Part shown: positions 1 to 8,402 of the stretch, one piece after another | Position numbering within the stretch: position 1 is the stretch's first letter | Layout: the number at the start of each line of letters is the position of its first letter | Assembly: GCF_014174375.1 (NCBI RefSeq) | Contig: NZ_JABEQE010000013.1 | Coordinates: 62,001-126,000, forward strand | Origin: Gluconacetobacter asukensis | GTDB lineage: Bacteria > Pseudomonadota > Alphaproteobacteria > Acetobacterales > Acetobacteraceae | Length of the DNA stretch: 64,000 bases | Direction: 5' to 3' | The notes under the pieces: model-generated | Databases searched by the model: none | What the model saw: only the letters and a program-made list of their open reading frames with translations | Told to the model about the DNA's origin: nothing | Position numbers and translations under genes: made by a program

Positions 1-860
1 TGCAGTTTCACCCCACGGCGCTGGCCGATGGGCCGGCCGGTGCGCCGCGGGCGCTGGTCAGCGAGGCGGTGCGGGGTGCCGGCGCGATTCTGGTGGATGA
101 GACCGGAGCGCGCTTTACCGACGAGCTTGCGCCGCGCGACGTGGTGGCGCGTGCGATCGAGGCCCATCTGGCGGCCGGGCATCAGGTGCTGCTGGATGCA
201 CGTGCGGCCACGGGGGGGGCGTTTGCGCGGCATTTTCCCGGGATTGCGCTTGCCTGTGCGGCGCGGGGGCTGGACCCCGACCGCCAGCCGATGCCGGTGC
301 GGCCGGCGGTGCATTATCATATGGGCGGGATCGAGACCGACCTGAACGGGCGCAGCAGCGTGCCCGGCCTGTGGGCCTGCGGCGAGGCGGCGTCGACCGG
401 GCTGCACGGCGCCAACCGGCTGGCCAGCAATTCGCTGCTGGAGGCCTTTGTCTGTGCAGGGTTTGTGGCGCGCGATCTGGATGCCGCCTCTCTGCCCATG
501 CCGCGCCCGGTTGGTGAGCCGGCGCCCGATGTCGGGGATGGGTTGGGGTTGGCGGATATCCATGCCTGCCTTGGTCGTGCCGCCGGCATTCTGCGTGATG
601 GTGCGGGGCTGGCCCGTGCCGCGCGGGCGCTGGCGCCACATGTGGCCGGCGATGATCGTGCGCTGGTCGGGGCCATGCTGTGCCTGGCGGCGCTGGAGCG
701 CCGGGAAAGCCGAGGTGGCCATTATCGTAGCGATTATCCGCGAACCGCCGCGGCCGCCGTGCATTCGCGCCTGACGCTGGCGCGGACCCTGACCATGCTG
801 GCCGAGCTGTCGTCCGGCGAGCCTGTCCTTACTCCTGCCGATGGATTGACCGTACCATGA
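1..860 (+). CDS. nadB: L-aspartate oxidase, C-terminal part (cut by window start)
   Basis: FAD enzyme that oxidises L-aspartate to iminoaspartate, the first step of de novo NAD synthesis; cytoplasmic. The reading frame is open from base 3, beginning QFHPT, the substrate-loop motif of the family. It continues through the HYHMGGI segment and the FAD-binding GLWACGEAASTGLHGANRLASNSLLEA region (bases ~360-450), then the helical C-terminal domain. The true start lies upstream of the window. Its stop overlaps the nadC start as ATGA, so the two are translationally coupled; nadA would be expected upstream. The pairing with nadC separates it from the related succinate dehydrogenase flavoprotein. Confidence 0.93.
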   Translation, partial: QFHPTALADGPAGAPRALVSEAVRGAGAILVDETGARFTDELAPRDVVARAIEAHLAAGHQVLLDARAATGGAFARHFPGIALACAARGLDPDRQPMPVRPAVHYHMGGIETDLNGRSSVPGLWACGEAASTGLHGANRLASNSLLEAFVCAGFVARDLDAASLPMPRPVGEPAPDVGDGLGLADIHACLGRAAGILRDGAGLARAARALAPHVAGDDRALVGAMLCLAALERRESRGGHYRSDYPRTAAAAVHSRLTLARTLTMLAELSSGEPVLTPADGLTVP

Positions 861-1714
861 CCCCTTTGCCCGACCTGATGCTGGAACCGCTGGTGCGTGC
901 GGGATTGCTGGAGGATCTCGGTTGCGGTGGCGACCTGACGACCGATGCGCTGGCGGCGCCCGGCCAGATGCTCCGCACTGCCCTGGTGGCGCGGCAGCCG
1001 GGCGTGGTGGCGGGGCTGGCGCTGGCCCGGCTGGCCTTCACGCTGATGGACCCGTCGGTGCGCTTCGAGATCGAGCGGCCGGATGGCAGCGCGGTTGAGC
1101 CCGGTGAGCGGATTGCGCGCGTCACCGGGCCGGCGCCGGCGATTCTGGGTGGCGAGCGGGTGGCGCTGAATTACCTGTCGCATCTGTGCGGGATCGCCAC
1201 CGCCACGGCCGGGATCGTCCGTGCCGTGGCAGGGACGAAGGCCCGTGTGTGCTGCACGCGCAAGACGCTGCCGGGGATGCGGGCGATCCAGAAATATGCG
1301 GTGCGGGCCGGCGGCGGGGCGAATCATCGCTTCCGCCTGGATGATGCGATCCTGATCAAGGACAATCACATCGCGCTGGCCGGCGGCGATGTGGCGCACG
1401 CGCTGGCGGCGGCGCGGGCGCGGGCGGGGCATCTGGTGAGTATCGAACTGGAAGTCGATACGCTCGACCAGTTGGCGCAGGCGCTGCGGGCGGGGGGAGC
1501 GGATGCGTTCCTGCTGGACAACATGAATCCCGACCAGTTGCGCGAGGCCGTCGCCATGGTGAGCGGGCGGGCCGTGACCGAGGCTTCGGGCGGGATCACG
1601 CCCGATAGCGCGCCCGAGATTGCCGCGACGGGGGTGGATATCCTGTCGGTCGGGTGGCTGACCCATACGGTGCGGGCGCTGGATATCGGGCTGGATCACG
1701 AGGTGGGTGGCTGA
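857..1714 (+). CDS. nadC: nicotinate-nucleotide pyrophosphorylase (carboxylating)
   Basis: Converts quinolinate and PRPP to nicotinate mononucleotide, CO2 and PPi, the third step of de novo NAD synthesis. The 285-residue length is normal for the family. Visible signatures are TRKTLPGMR at about residues 133-142 (quinolinate/PRPP binding), the ILIKDNHI segment with Lys168, the EVDT strand and the FLLDNM segment of the TIM-like barrel. The ATG overlaps the nadB stop (ATGA). A weak 6-bp hairpin follows the stop at 1716-1731. Confidence 0.96.
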   Translation: MTPLPDLMLEPLVRAGLLEDLGCGGDLTTDALAAPGQMLRTALVARQPGVVAGLALARLAFTLMDPSVRFEIERPDGSAVEPGERIARVTGPAPAILGGERVALNYLSHLCGIATATAGIVRAVAGTKARVCCTRKTLPGMRAIQKYAVRAGGGANHRFRLDDAILIKDNHIALAGGDVAHALAAARARAGHLVSIELEVDTLDQLAQALRAGGADAFLLDNMNPDQLREAVAMVSGRAVTEASGGITPDSAPEIAATGVDILSVGWLTHTVRALDIGLDHEVGG

Positions 1715-1807
1715 AAGCCACGCGGGTGGCTCGACAGCGGAGCGTGTCCCTGTTCATCATGACGGATCGGGCGCTCCGGTGCGCCCGTCGATGATGGAAG
1801 CCGCGCG

Positions 1808-2287
1808 ATGTCCCTGCGTCCCGCCGTTCTGTTTGTCTGTACCGGCAATATCTGCCGCTCGCCGCTGGCCGAGGCTGCGTTTCGGGTGGCGGCCGAACGC
1901 CATGGGCTGGAAGGGCTGGTCGATTCGGCCGGGACCGGCGACTGGCATCGTGGCGAGGCGCCCGACCGGCGGGCGCAGGTGGTGGCGCGGCGGCATGGGC
2001 TCGATATTGCCGATTATCGGGCGCGGATGGTCAGCGCGGCCGATTTCCGGACCTTTACCCATATCGTCGCCCTCGATCCGGGCCATCTGAAGATATTGCG
2101 CAATCGGCGGCCTATCGATTCGACGGCCGAACTCTCGCTGCTGCTGGATCATGTGCCGGGGCGGGAGGGGCAGGGCGTGGCCGATCCGTATTACGGGGAC
2201 GCACGGGCTTTCGACGTGACATGGGCGGATGTGCGGCAGGGGGCTGAGGCCCTGGCGTTGAAACTGGCCCGCGCCACCATGGCGTGA
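1808..2287 (+). CDS. low-molecular-weight protein-tyrosine phosphatase
   Basis: 159-residue cytoplasmic phosphatase of the LMW-PTP/arsenate-reductase fold. The P-loop VCTGNICRS puts the nucleophilic Cys at 11 and the phosphate-binding Arg at 17; the general-acid Asp126 sits in the DPYYG motif. Family members dephosphorylate tyrosine kinases or sugar/arginine phosphates. No kinase or polysaccharide gene is adjacent, so the substrate is open. It is separated from nadC by about 90 bp and may start its own transcript. The closely following PQQ dehydrogenase, 19 bp away, could be co-transcribed. Confidence 0.9.
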   Translation: MSLRPAVLFVCTGNICRSPLAEAAFRVAAERHGLEGLVDSAGTGDWHRGEAPDRRAQVVARRHGLDIADYRARMVSAADFRTFTHIVALDPGHLKILRNRRPIDSTAELSLLLDHVPGREGQGVADPYYGDARAFDVTWADVRQGAEALALKLARATMA

Positions 2288-2306
2288 CCGGCAGAGGAGA
2301 AGCGTG

Positions 2307-3416
2307 ATGACGCGATATGGGCTGATCGCCTGTCTGGGAGCCATGCTGGCGCTGGCGGCGCCGGCAGGTGCGCGGGCCGCACCGCCGGTCGAGCGGCTGC
2401 GCCTGCCGGCGGGGTTCCATGTCTCGGTCTATACCGACCAGGTTCCCTCGGCGCGGGAAATGGCGGTGGGGGCGCGGGGCACGCTGTTCGTGGGTTCGAT
2501 GAGCGGCGGTGTGGTTTACGCGGTGACGGGCGGGCCCGAGCGGGCTGCGCGGGTGCGGATCGTGGCGCGCGGGCTGACCATGCCGGTGGGCGTCGCCTTT
2601 CATGATGGCGACCTGTATATTTCCGATGTGCATGACATCGTGGTGCTGCGCGGGATCGAGGACCATCTGGACGACCCGCCGAAGCCCGAGGTCGCCGTGA
2701 CCGACCTGCCGTGGCGGATGGGCGACCATAGCTGGAAATTCATCGCCTTCGGACCCGACGGCAAGCTGTATGTGCCGATTGGGTCGCCCTGCAATATCTG
2801 CGATGTCGGCCATCGTTTCGGCAAGCTGATGCGGATGAATGCGGACGGGTCCGGTCGCGAGGATATTGCCTGGGGCATTCGCAACAGTGTCGGGTTCGAC
2901 TGGCAGCCGGGCACGGGCACGCTGTGGTTCACCGATAATGGGCGCGACCTGCTGGGCGATGACATTCCCAGCGACGAGCTGAACCGGCTGGACCATCCGG
3001 GCCAGTCATTCGGCTACCCTGTGTGCCATCAGGGCGACATCCTGGACCCGGTTTTCGGGCGTGGGCAGGATTGCCGTGCCTTTACCCCGCCGGTGCTGAA
3101 ACTGGGGGCGCATGTGGGGGCGGTGGGAATGCGGTTCTATAAAGGGAACATGTTCCCCGATTCCTATCGCGGCGGCGCGCTGATCGCAGAGCACGGTTCG
3201 TGGAATCGCAGCCGGCTGGCGGGCTACCGGGTGATGGCGGTGCGATTCGGCCCCGATGGCGGGGTGGCGTCCTATACGCCGCTGCTGGACGGGTTCCAGA
3301 ACGACGAGACGCCCTGGGGGCGCCCGGCGGACGTGCAGCCGCTGGCGGATGGCAGCGTGCTGGTGAGCGACGATTTGTCCGGTGCGATCTATCGCGTGAC
3401 CTATAGCGCACCATAG
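2307..3416 (+). CDS. PQQ-dependent sugar (sorbosone-type) dehydrogenase, secreted
   Basis: Soluble beta-propeller dehydrogenase of the GDH-B/sorbosone-dehydrogenase family. These exported enzymes oxidise aldoses or sorbosone with PQQ and pass electrons to periplasmic acceptors. I chose the ATG at 2307, 6 nt after a GAGGAGA ribosome site, over the GTG at 2304. Residues 1-24 form a signal peptide ending ARA. Family motifs are visible: RLPAGFHVSVYT at the start, the FGPDGKLYVPIGSPCN strand, WGIRNSVGFDW and the AEHGSWNRS segment that lines the PQQ site. It follows the phosphatase gene closely. The physiological sugar cannot be read from sequence. Confidence 0.85.
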   Translation: MTRYGLIACLGAMLALAAPAGARAAPPVERLRLPAGFHVSVYTDQVPSAREMAVGARGTLFVGSMSGGVVYAVTGGPERAARVRIVARGLTMPVGVAFHDGDLYISDVHDIVVLRGIEDHLDDPPKPEVAVTDLPWRMGDHSWKFIAFGPDGKLYVPIGSPCNICDVGHRFGKLMRMNADGSGREDIAWGIRNSVGFDWQPGTGTLWFTDNGRDLLGDDIPSDELNRLDHPGQSFGYPVCHQGDILDPVFGRGQDCRAFTPPVLKLGAHVGAVGMRFYKGNMFPDSYRGGALIAEHGSWNRSRLAGYRVMAVRFGPDGGVASYTPLLDGFQNDETPWGRPADVQPLADGSVLVSDDLSGAIYRVTYSAP

Positions 3417-3482
3417 GGACGGCTTGCCTGCGGCGTCAGGATGCTGGCGCCGGGAGGGGGATTTTTGCGATTTTGGAAAGGG

Positions 3483-3559
<77 letters not shown>

Positions 3560-3661
3560 ATCGGCTTGGGGTTTGCACCCCTCGTCCGTGTGTGGAGGGC
3601 GAATTAACAAAGCCCGACGATTCTGGCAACAGCCTGTGTGAGAAAAAAATGACAGGCGGGG

Positions 3662-3697
3662 AAAAACCTGCCCGGTGCGTTGGGGCGCCGGGCAGGG
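3662..3697 (-). terminator. rho-independent terminator of ahpD
   Basis: Read on the minus strand, 9-bp arms CCTGCCCGG (3688-3696) and CCGGGCAGG (3667-3675) close a hairpin followed directly by TTTTT. It lies 6 nt beyond the ahpD stop codon. Confidence 0.8.
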
Positions 3698-3702
3698 GAA
3701 AT

Positions 3703-4245
3703 TCAGTTCGCGCCGGCGTCGCCCAGGGCCTTGGCGCCGTCCAGCGTTGCGGCGACGCCATGGACCGTGGCGGCGATGCGGACCGCCGTCTGGACCTGTT
3801 CGGCCGACAGGCCGCCCTCGCGCACCACCCGCTCGTGGCTTTCGACGCACATGCCGCAGCCATTGATGGCCGAGACGGCGAGGGCCCACAGCTCGAAATC
3901 CAGCTTCTCGACGCCGGGGCGGCCGATGACGTTCATCCGCAGGCGTGCGGGCATCTTGGCGTAGTCGCCTTCGACCATATGCACGAAGCGGTAATAGATA
4001 TTGTTCATGCCCATGATCGCAGCGGCGGCCTTGGCGGCGTCCAGGGCTTCGGGCGACAGGATTGACTGGTATTCGGCCACGATGGCGCGCGTGACGTCAT
4101 CGTTGCGCGCGGCAAGGGCCGAGGCCACGAAGGTGCCGGCCAGTTGCTGCGGCGACAGGGTGATGTCGTTGGCCAGGGACCCGAGATTGAGCTTGAGATC
4201 CTTCGCGTAATCGGGAAGGCGTTCCTTGAGCGATTCGATCGACAT
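3703..4245 (-). CDS. ahpD: alkyl hydroperoxidase AhpD (carboxymuconolactone decarboxylase fold)
   Basis: Thiol hydroperoxidase and lipoyl-linked reductant of AhpC. The 180-residue length is typical. The active site CGMCVESH shows redox Cys130 and Cys133 with His137, preceded by Glu118 of the proton relay. It lies downstream of ahpC on the same strand with about 220 bp between them; that gap holds two hairpins, so ahpD is probably expressed at a lower level than ahpC. The pairing with a mycobacterial-type AhpC, rather than with AhpF, implies the AhpD/lipoamide route for recycling. Confidence 0.95.
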   Translation of the reverse strand: MSIESLKERLPDYAKDLKLNLGSLANDITLSPQQLAGTFVASALAARNDDVTRAIVAEYQSILSPEALDAAKAAAAIMGMNNIYYRFVHMVEGDYAKMPARLRMNVIGRPGVEKLDFELWALAVSAINGCGMCVESHERVVREGGLSAEQVQTAVRIAATVHGVAATLDGAKALGDAGAN

Positions 4246-4400
4246 GGCGGACAGACCTGCTGGGCGGAGGCACCCGGCCGGACGGGCGGTCGCGGGAGGG
4301 CTCCGGCAAATGGAAAACAGGGGGACGGGCGTTTCCCGTCATCATCATCGGGGCGTCGCCGCGTGGCGACCCTCTCCCCGTCGCGGGCAGGGCCCGCGTG

Positions 4401-4452
4401 CCGCCCGTCCGCAAACCGGACGGGCGGGGTGGTCCGGCCATGGGGCCGGACC
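4401..4452 (-). terminator. double hairpin between ahpC and ahpD
   Basis: Two adjacent perfect inverted repeats. CCGCCCGTCCG (4401-4411) pairs with CGGACGGGCGG (4417-4427), and GGTCCGGCC (4431-4439) pairs with GGCCGGACC (4444-4452). They follow the ahpC stop on the minus strand and lack a T tract. They probably act as a partial terminator or 3' stabiliser that lets ahpC mRNA outnumber ahpD. Confidence 0.55.
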
Positions 4453-4469
4453 GTCCTGACCGGGAGGGA

Positions 4470-5012
4470 TCAGGGCTTCAGGAAGGCTTCGCCCTGCTTC
4501 CAGTTGCACGGGCACAGCTCGTCGCTCTGCAGCGCGTCCAGGATGCGCAGGACTTCCTGCGGGTTGCGGCCGACCGACAGGTCGTTGACGCTGACGTGAC
4601 GGATGATGCCTTCCGGATCGACCAGGAAGGTCGCGCGGTTGGCGACGCCCGCCGCAGGCGACAGGACGCCCAGGGCCGTCGACAGCTCGCGCTTGATGTC
4701 GGCCAGCATCGGGATCTGAAGGCCCTTGAGGTCTTCATGGTGCAGGCGCCAGTTCAGGTGCACGAACTCGCTGTCGATCGAGACGCCGTAGACCACGGTG
4801 TCACGGTCCTTGAACTCGCCGGCCAGCTTGCCGAAGGCGACGATTTCGGTCGGGCAGACGAACGTGAAATCCTTCGGCCAGAAGAAGACGAGCTTCCACT
4901 TGCCCGCATCGGTCTTGTCCGAAATCTGGACGAAATCGCCCTTCAGCCCTTCCGGGCCGCCGGGGACGGCCGCCAGATCGAATTCCGGAAATTTATCGCC
5001 GACTGTCAGCAT
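4470..5012 (-). CDS. ahpC: peroxiredoxin AhpC
   Basis: Reduces H2O2, alkyl peroxides and peroxynitrite in the cytoplasm. The peroxidatic Cys53 is in FWPKDFTFVCPTE; two C-terminal cysteines, Cys167 and Cys169 (CPCNW), match the three-Cys mycobacterial type that works with AhpD. The start MLTVGDKFP was chosen over a longer upstream ATG because AAGGGAG lies 8 nt before it and family members begin there. Divergent oxyR and the downstream ahpD make this a self-contained peroxide defence unit. Confidence 0.95.
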   Translation of the reverse strand: MLTVGDKFPEFDLAAVPGGPEGLKGDFVQISDKTDAGKWKLVFFWPKDFTFVCPTEIVAFGKLAGEFKDRDTVVYGVSIDSEFVHLNWRLHHEDLKGLQIPMLADIKRELSTALGVLSPAAGVANRATFLVDPEGIIRHVSVNDLSVGRNPQEVLRILDALQSDELCPCNWKQGEAFLKP

Positions 5013-5144
5013 CGGTTTTGCTCCCTTGCAGTAGGTGGTCGTGACCGTGGCCACACCAGGCGGTCACGGCATGGGTTGTATCTATGGCTCCGAAGGCGAT
5101 ATCATGCCAATGAATAATTTATATCTGGATGATCGAACCAATCG
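5013..5144. promoter_or_regulatory. ahpC-oxyR divergent control region
   Basis: This 132-bp gap between divergent ahpC and oxyR is relatively AT-rich on the oxyR side. It contains a perfect 7-bp inverted repeat, GTGACCG (5041-5047) with CGGTCAC (5061-5067), and ATCTAT/GATAT half-site-like elements between 5080 and 5102. OxyR normally binds ATAG-like tandem half-sites in such a gap. Its exact site here is inference. Confidence 0.5.
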
Positions 5145-6077
5145 ATGACGCCACTGCCTTCCGCCCAGCAACTGCGCTATCTGATCACGCTGGCGGAATT
5201 GCGACATTTCGGCCGTGCCGCCCAGGCCTGCGCGGTGACGCAATCCACGCTGTCGGCCGGCATCCTGGCGCTGGAGCGACAGCTGGACATTCAACTCCTG
5301 GACCGGAATGTCGGCAAGCGCGTGGTCTTTACCCCCATCGGGGACGAGGTTGCGGCGCGGGCGCGATTTGCGCTGGAGGCCCTTCAGGGGGTGCAGGATG
5401 TGGCCGATGCCTCGCGCGCGCCGATGACGGGGCTGCTGCGGATCGGGGTGATTCCGACCATCGGGCCCTTTGTGGTGCCGGGGCTGGTTGCGCGCCTGCG
5501 GCGACATTTTCCGCAGATCCGCCTGTCGGTGAATGAGGACCTGACGGGCAATGTGCTGGACAAGCTGGCCCTGGGCCGGCTGGACCTGGTGCTGCTGGCC
5601 ATGCCCTGCCCGTGCGAGGGGGCGGAGACGCTGCCGCTGTGGCGGGACGAGTTCATGCTGGTGCTGCCGGCCAATCATCCGCTGACGGCGCTGGAATCGA
5701 TTCCGGTGGACCGCATTGCGGGCGAGCGGATGGTGCTGCTGGAAGACGGGCATTGCCTGCGCGACCAGACCCTGGCGCTGTGCCGGCAGGAGCGGGGCTG
5801 GACCAGCACGGACGGCGAGGAGGAATTCGTCGTGACCTCGCTCTATACACTGGTCGAGATGGTGGCGGAGGGGTTGGGGATCGCGCTGCTGCCGCGCCTG
5901 GCCGTGGAGTCGGGCATTCTGCGCGATCTGCCGGTGGCGGTGCGGCCGGTGACGGGGTGCCAGGCCTGGCGTACCATCGGGCTGGGCTGGCGCGCCCGTT
6001 CGCCCCGCGCGGGCGAGTTCCGGCTGTTGGCCCCGCATGTCCGGCCGCCGGCCCTGGACGTGCCGGCGGTGGGGTGA
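5145..6077 (+). CDS. oxyR: hydrogen-peroxide-sensing LysR-type regulator OxyR
   Basis: 310-residue LysR-type activator. The N-terminal winged HTH spans about residues 5-65, with FGRAAQACAVTQSTLSAGI as the recognition region. The sensor domain has both redox cysteines, Cys204 and Cys213, in LLEDGHCLRDQTLALC. That segment is almost identical to the E. coli sensor, so disulfide switching should be intact. Its divergent orientation to ahpC-ahpD indicates that it controls them and itself. Confidence 0.95.
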   Translation: MTPLPSAQQLRYLITLAELRHFGRAAQACAVTQSTLSAGILALERQLDIQLLDRNVGKRVVFTPIGDEVAARARFALEALQGVQDVADASRAPMTGLLRIGVIPTIGPFVVPGLVARLRRHFPQIRLSVNEDLTGNVLDKLALGRLDLVLLAMPCPCEGAETLPLWRDEFMLVLPANHPLTALESIPVDRIAGERMVLLEDGHCLRDQTLALCRQERGWTSTDGEEEFVVTSLYTLVEMVAEGLGIALLPRLAVESGILRDLPVAVRPVTGCQAWRTIGLGWRARSPRAGEFRLLAPHVRPPALDVPAVG

Positions 6078-6184
6078 AAATGCCATCCGGAAGGGTGGAA
6101 AAGGGGCTGCATGGTTGACTCGGGGCCGCTCGCCCGGTATTCGGCCCGTCTTCGCGGTTTACCGCCGCCAGTGAGGGTCGGGTC

Positions 6185-6310
6185 ATGAAGATCAGAAACA
6201 GCCTGAAGTCGGCCAAGGTTCGTGACAAGGACTGCCGTGTGGTCCGTCGTCATGGCAAGGTCTATGTCATCAACAAGAAGAACCCCCGCATGAAGGCCCG
6301 TCAGGGCTGA
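6185..6310 (+). CDS. rpmJ: 50S ribosomal protein L36 (zinc-free, 41 residues)
   Basis: A 41-residue ORF starts [20 protein letters not shown] and ends with the [10 protein letters not shown] tail typical of bL36. It lacks the CxxC...C...H zinc ribbon and keeps one Cys, as in the C-minus alphaproteobacterial form. A GAGGGTCGGGTC stretch upstream may serve as ribosome site. A large hairpin 42 nt after the stop probably ends its transcript. Confidence 0.93.
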   Translation: MKIRNSLKSAKVRDKDCRVVRRHGKVYVINKKNPRMKARQG

Positions 6311-6351
6311 ATGTCGCGGACGGCCTTGGCCGTACCGTTCTTTCTGGGTGA

Positions 6352-6405
6352 CGCGAAAACCCGCGCCTGCCCCCGCATTGCGGGTGGTTGGCGCGGGTTT
6401 TCGCG
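6352..6405 (+). terminator. nested inverted repeat after rpmJ
   Basis: Perfect 16-bp arms at 6352-6367 and 6390-6405 (CGCGAAAACCCGCGCC and its complement) enclose a 22-nt loop. The loop holds a second hairpin, CCCGC-ATT-GCGGG (6372-6384). There is no clear T tract beyond it. Likely the rpmJ transcript end. It also argues against the upstream ATG at 6311 for the next gene. Confidence 0.65.
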
Positions 6406-6415
6406 CGTGCGCGCC

Positions 6416-7009
6416 ATGGTGGCGGCGCTGCTGTGGCTGGGCGCGATGCCCGCATGGGCCGATGCGCCTGCCGCGCCGGCACATGAGGCGTCTGGCGCGG
6501 GGCAGCCGGTGCATCCCAGCCCGGCTTCGACTCCGGACCTGTCCGCCCTGACGGCCCAGTTGGCGGCCGCGACCTCGCGTGCGGCGGCGGCCGATCTGGA
6601 AGCGCGTCTGGAGCGGGCGCGGCGGCATGCGCTCTCGCCCACCACGCGCCTGCTGCAACGGGGGGCCATGGCGCATCTGGTCGACGGCAAGGCGCTGGGC
6701 GCGGTCGAGGATCTGGATGATGCGCTGGTGCTGCAACCCGATGTCGCGATCCTGTGGCGCGACCGGGCGCAGGCGCGGCTGGCGGCGCGGGACCTGACCG
6801 GGGCGATCGCCGATCTGGGTGTGGCCCTTCAGCGCGACGGGCAGGATGCGGTGGCGTGGCGGCTGCTGTCGGCGGTTGAAGAGCAGCGTGGCGACTGGCA
6901 GGCGGCCGAGCAGGCCTGGCAGCGCGTGATGGCGCTGGACCCGATGGTGGATGGCGGCCGCGCCAATGGCGAACGGCTGCATCTGAAGGCATTCGGCCGC
7001 CCGACCTGA
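6416..7009 (+). CDS. secreted TPR-repeat protein
   Basis: About 197 residues from the ATG at 6416, which gives a clean signal peptide (MVAALLWLGAMPAWA). The frame is open back to an ATG at 6311, but that start would encode the nested hairpin and bury the signal peptide, so I prefer 6416. After a Pro/Ala linker come two or three TPR-like helical pairs, including WRDRAQARLAARDLTGAIADLGVAL and WRLLSAVEEQRGDWQAAEQAWQRVMALDP. Probably a periplasmic scaffold; partner unknown. Confidence 0.75.
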   Translation: MVAALLWLGAMPAWADAPAAPAHEASGAGQPVHPSPASTPDLSALTAQLAAATSRAAAADLEARLERARRHALSPTTRLLQRGAMAHLVDGKALGAVEDLDDALVLQPDVAILWRDRAQARLAARDLTGAIADLGVALQRDGQDAVAWRLLSAVEEQRGDWQAAEQAWQRVMALDPMVDGGRANGERLHLKAFGRPT

Positions 7010-7033
7010 CGGCGCGGTTGCGGGATGCCCCCC

Positions 7034-7108
7034 TGCGATACGTCACTTGCGATACGTAACTATCGCGATTCCCGACATTTTATGGCATGATCGTTCGCAT
7101 GAACGATC
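7034..7108 (+). promoter_or_regulatory. recX upstream repeats and palindromes
   Basis: Three structures precede and overlap the recX start. Two 14-nt direct copies of TGCGATACGTCACT lie at 7034-7047 and 7048-7061 (13/14 match). A dyad GCGATA-N6-TATCGC sits at 7049-7066. A perfect 8-bp palindrome GATCGTTC-GCAT-GAACGATC at 7089-7108 spans the recX start codons. Their spacing suits an operator plus a translation-blocking hairpin. The regulator is not identifiable. Confidence 0.45.
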
Positions 7109-7770
7109 AGGCCGCATGTGGAACGACAACGGGCGGGCGCCGGGTGGCCGGGCCGGTGCCGGATCGCGCATCCCTGCGCGCGACCGCTCTGGCGCATCTG
7201 GCCCGTTTCGGCACTACGCGCGCCGGTTTGACGCAAGTGCTGGAGCGCCGCGTGCAGCGCTGGACCCGGCGCGCCGTCGAGGGCGGCGAACTGTCGGAAG
7301 ATGTGGAAGCGCGGGCCGCGCCGCTGGGGGCGGTGATCGAACAGGTGGTGGCGGAAATGGTGGCCCTGGGGGCGGTGGATGACGCGGCGTTTGCCGGGTC
7401 GCGCGCCCGGTCGCTGACGCGCTCCGGCCGGTCGCGCCGCGCGGTGCAGGCGCATCTGGCGGCGCGGGGGGTGGAGGCGGACATTGTCGGCACCGTGCTG
7501 GATGAGACGCTGGGCGAGCGCGGGCAGGACGGGCAGGAGATGGAGCTGGCGGCGGCCCTGATCTTTGCGCGCCGGCGCCGCGCCGGGCCCTTCGCCCCCG
7601 TTCACGAAGGGGGCGAGGACGCAGTATCGGGCGACGAATGGGCGGTGCGGCGCCGCAAGGCGCTGGATGCGATGGCCCGGGCCGGGTTCGGCCGCGCGAC
7701 GGCCGAGGCGGCGCTGGACATGGACCCCGAGGAAGCCGAGGACCGGATTATCCGGATGAAATCGGCGTGA
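7087..7770 (+). CDS. recX: RecX-family regulatory protein
   Basis: 227-residue, Arg/Ala-rich helical protein of the RecX family, which restrains RecA filament growth. It shows the family's consecutive three-helix modules: ATALAHLARFGTTRAGLTQVLERRV, then the VAEMVALGAVDDAAFAGSRARS and RRAVQAHLAARGV segment, and a final ARAGFGRATAEAALD repeat. Either ATG 7087 or ATG 7099 could be the start; both lie in the palindrome described upstream. recA is not adjacent. The stop codon overlaps the GTG of the next gene. Confidence 0.82.
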   Translation: MIVRMNDQAACGTTTGGRRVAGPVPDRASLRATALAHLARFGTTRAGLTQVLERRVQRWTRRAVEGGELSEDVEARAAPLGAVIEQVVAEMVALGAVDDAAFAGSRARSLTRSGRSRRAVQAHLAARGVEADIVGTVLDETLGERGQDGQEMELAAALIFARRRRAGPFAPVHEGGEDAVSGDEWAVRRRKALDAMARAGFGRATAEAALDMDPEEAEDRIIRMKSA

Positions 7771-8258
7771 GGGCCGGGGGATGGGTTGCGCGCGGGTTGA
7801 TGCTGTGCGGCCTGTTGCCGCTGGCGGCCTGTGGGGGCGGGAGCGGCCGTGGCTGGAACGGCTCGGTGCAGTGCGCGCCCTATGCCCGCTCGGTCACCGG
7901 GTTGCGGCTGAACGGTGCCGCCGCCGGCTGGTGGCGACAGTCGGAAGGGGCGTATGCGCATACGCATGTGCCCGCGCCGGGTGAGGTTCTGGTGTTCCGC
8001 TCCACCCACCGGTTGCCGGACGGGCATGTCTCGGTCGTGCGGCAGGTGCGCGGGTCGCGGGCGATCCTGGTCGATCAGGCGAACTGGGTGCCGGGGCGCA
8101 TCGATCGTGGCATTCCGGTGGTCGATGTCTCGCAGGCCAATGACTGGTCGGCGGTCAGGGTGTGGTGGCAGCCGGTTCACAGCCTGGGTAAAAGCGTCTA
8201 TCCCACATATGGGTTCATCTCGCGCGATCTGCCGGATCGTCCGTCGCCGGACGCGTGA
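7767..8258 (+). CDS. CHAP-domain lipoprotein (putative peptidoglycan amidase/endopeptidase)
   Basis: 163 residues from a GTG that overlaps the recX stop (GTGA). The N-terminal lipobox LAAC puts the lipidated Cys at 22. The CHAP fold follows, with putative nucleophile Cys36 (VQCAPYAR), His87 (DGHVSVV) and a DQANW segment that supplies the third polar residue. CHAP enzymes cut peptidoglycan amide bonds, so this is probably an envelope-anchored cell-wall hydrolase. Longer upstream starts would run inside recX and lose the signal peptide. Confidence 0.8.
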   Translation: MRAGGWVARGLMLCGLLPLAACGGGSGRGWNGSVQCAPYARSVTGLRLNGAAAGWWRQSEGAYAHTHVPAPGEVLVFRSTHRLPDGHVSVVRQVRGSRAILVDQANWVPGRIDRGIPVVDVSQANDWSAVRVWWQPVHSLGKSVYPTYGFISRDLPDRPSPDA

Positions 8259-8301
8259 CGGGGCGCGGGGCAGGCGGCGCTTGCATGGTGGGCCTCCCGG
8301 T

Positions 8302-8335
8302 TCCATGTCATATCGGGATCCATGTCATGTCGGAA
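8302..8335. repeat. 17-nt tandem direct repeat upstream of tatA
   Basis: Two adjacent copies, TCCATGTCATATCGGGA and TCCATGTCATGTCGGAA, match at 15 of 17 positions. They lie 68-101 bp before the tatA start, in its probable promoter region. Confidence 0.6.
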
Positions 8336-8402
8336 TTGTCGGGACGGCCGGTGCCGGCCTCGAAGCCGACGGCGCCAAGGCGCGGAAACGAGGGTGTGTG
8401 TT

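Noticed and set aside
7089-7108. Possible LexA/SOS box at recX
   Set aside because: The palindrome is GTTC-N4-GAAC; alphaproteobacterial LexA sites are direct GTTC-N7-GTTC repeats, which are not present.
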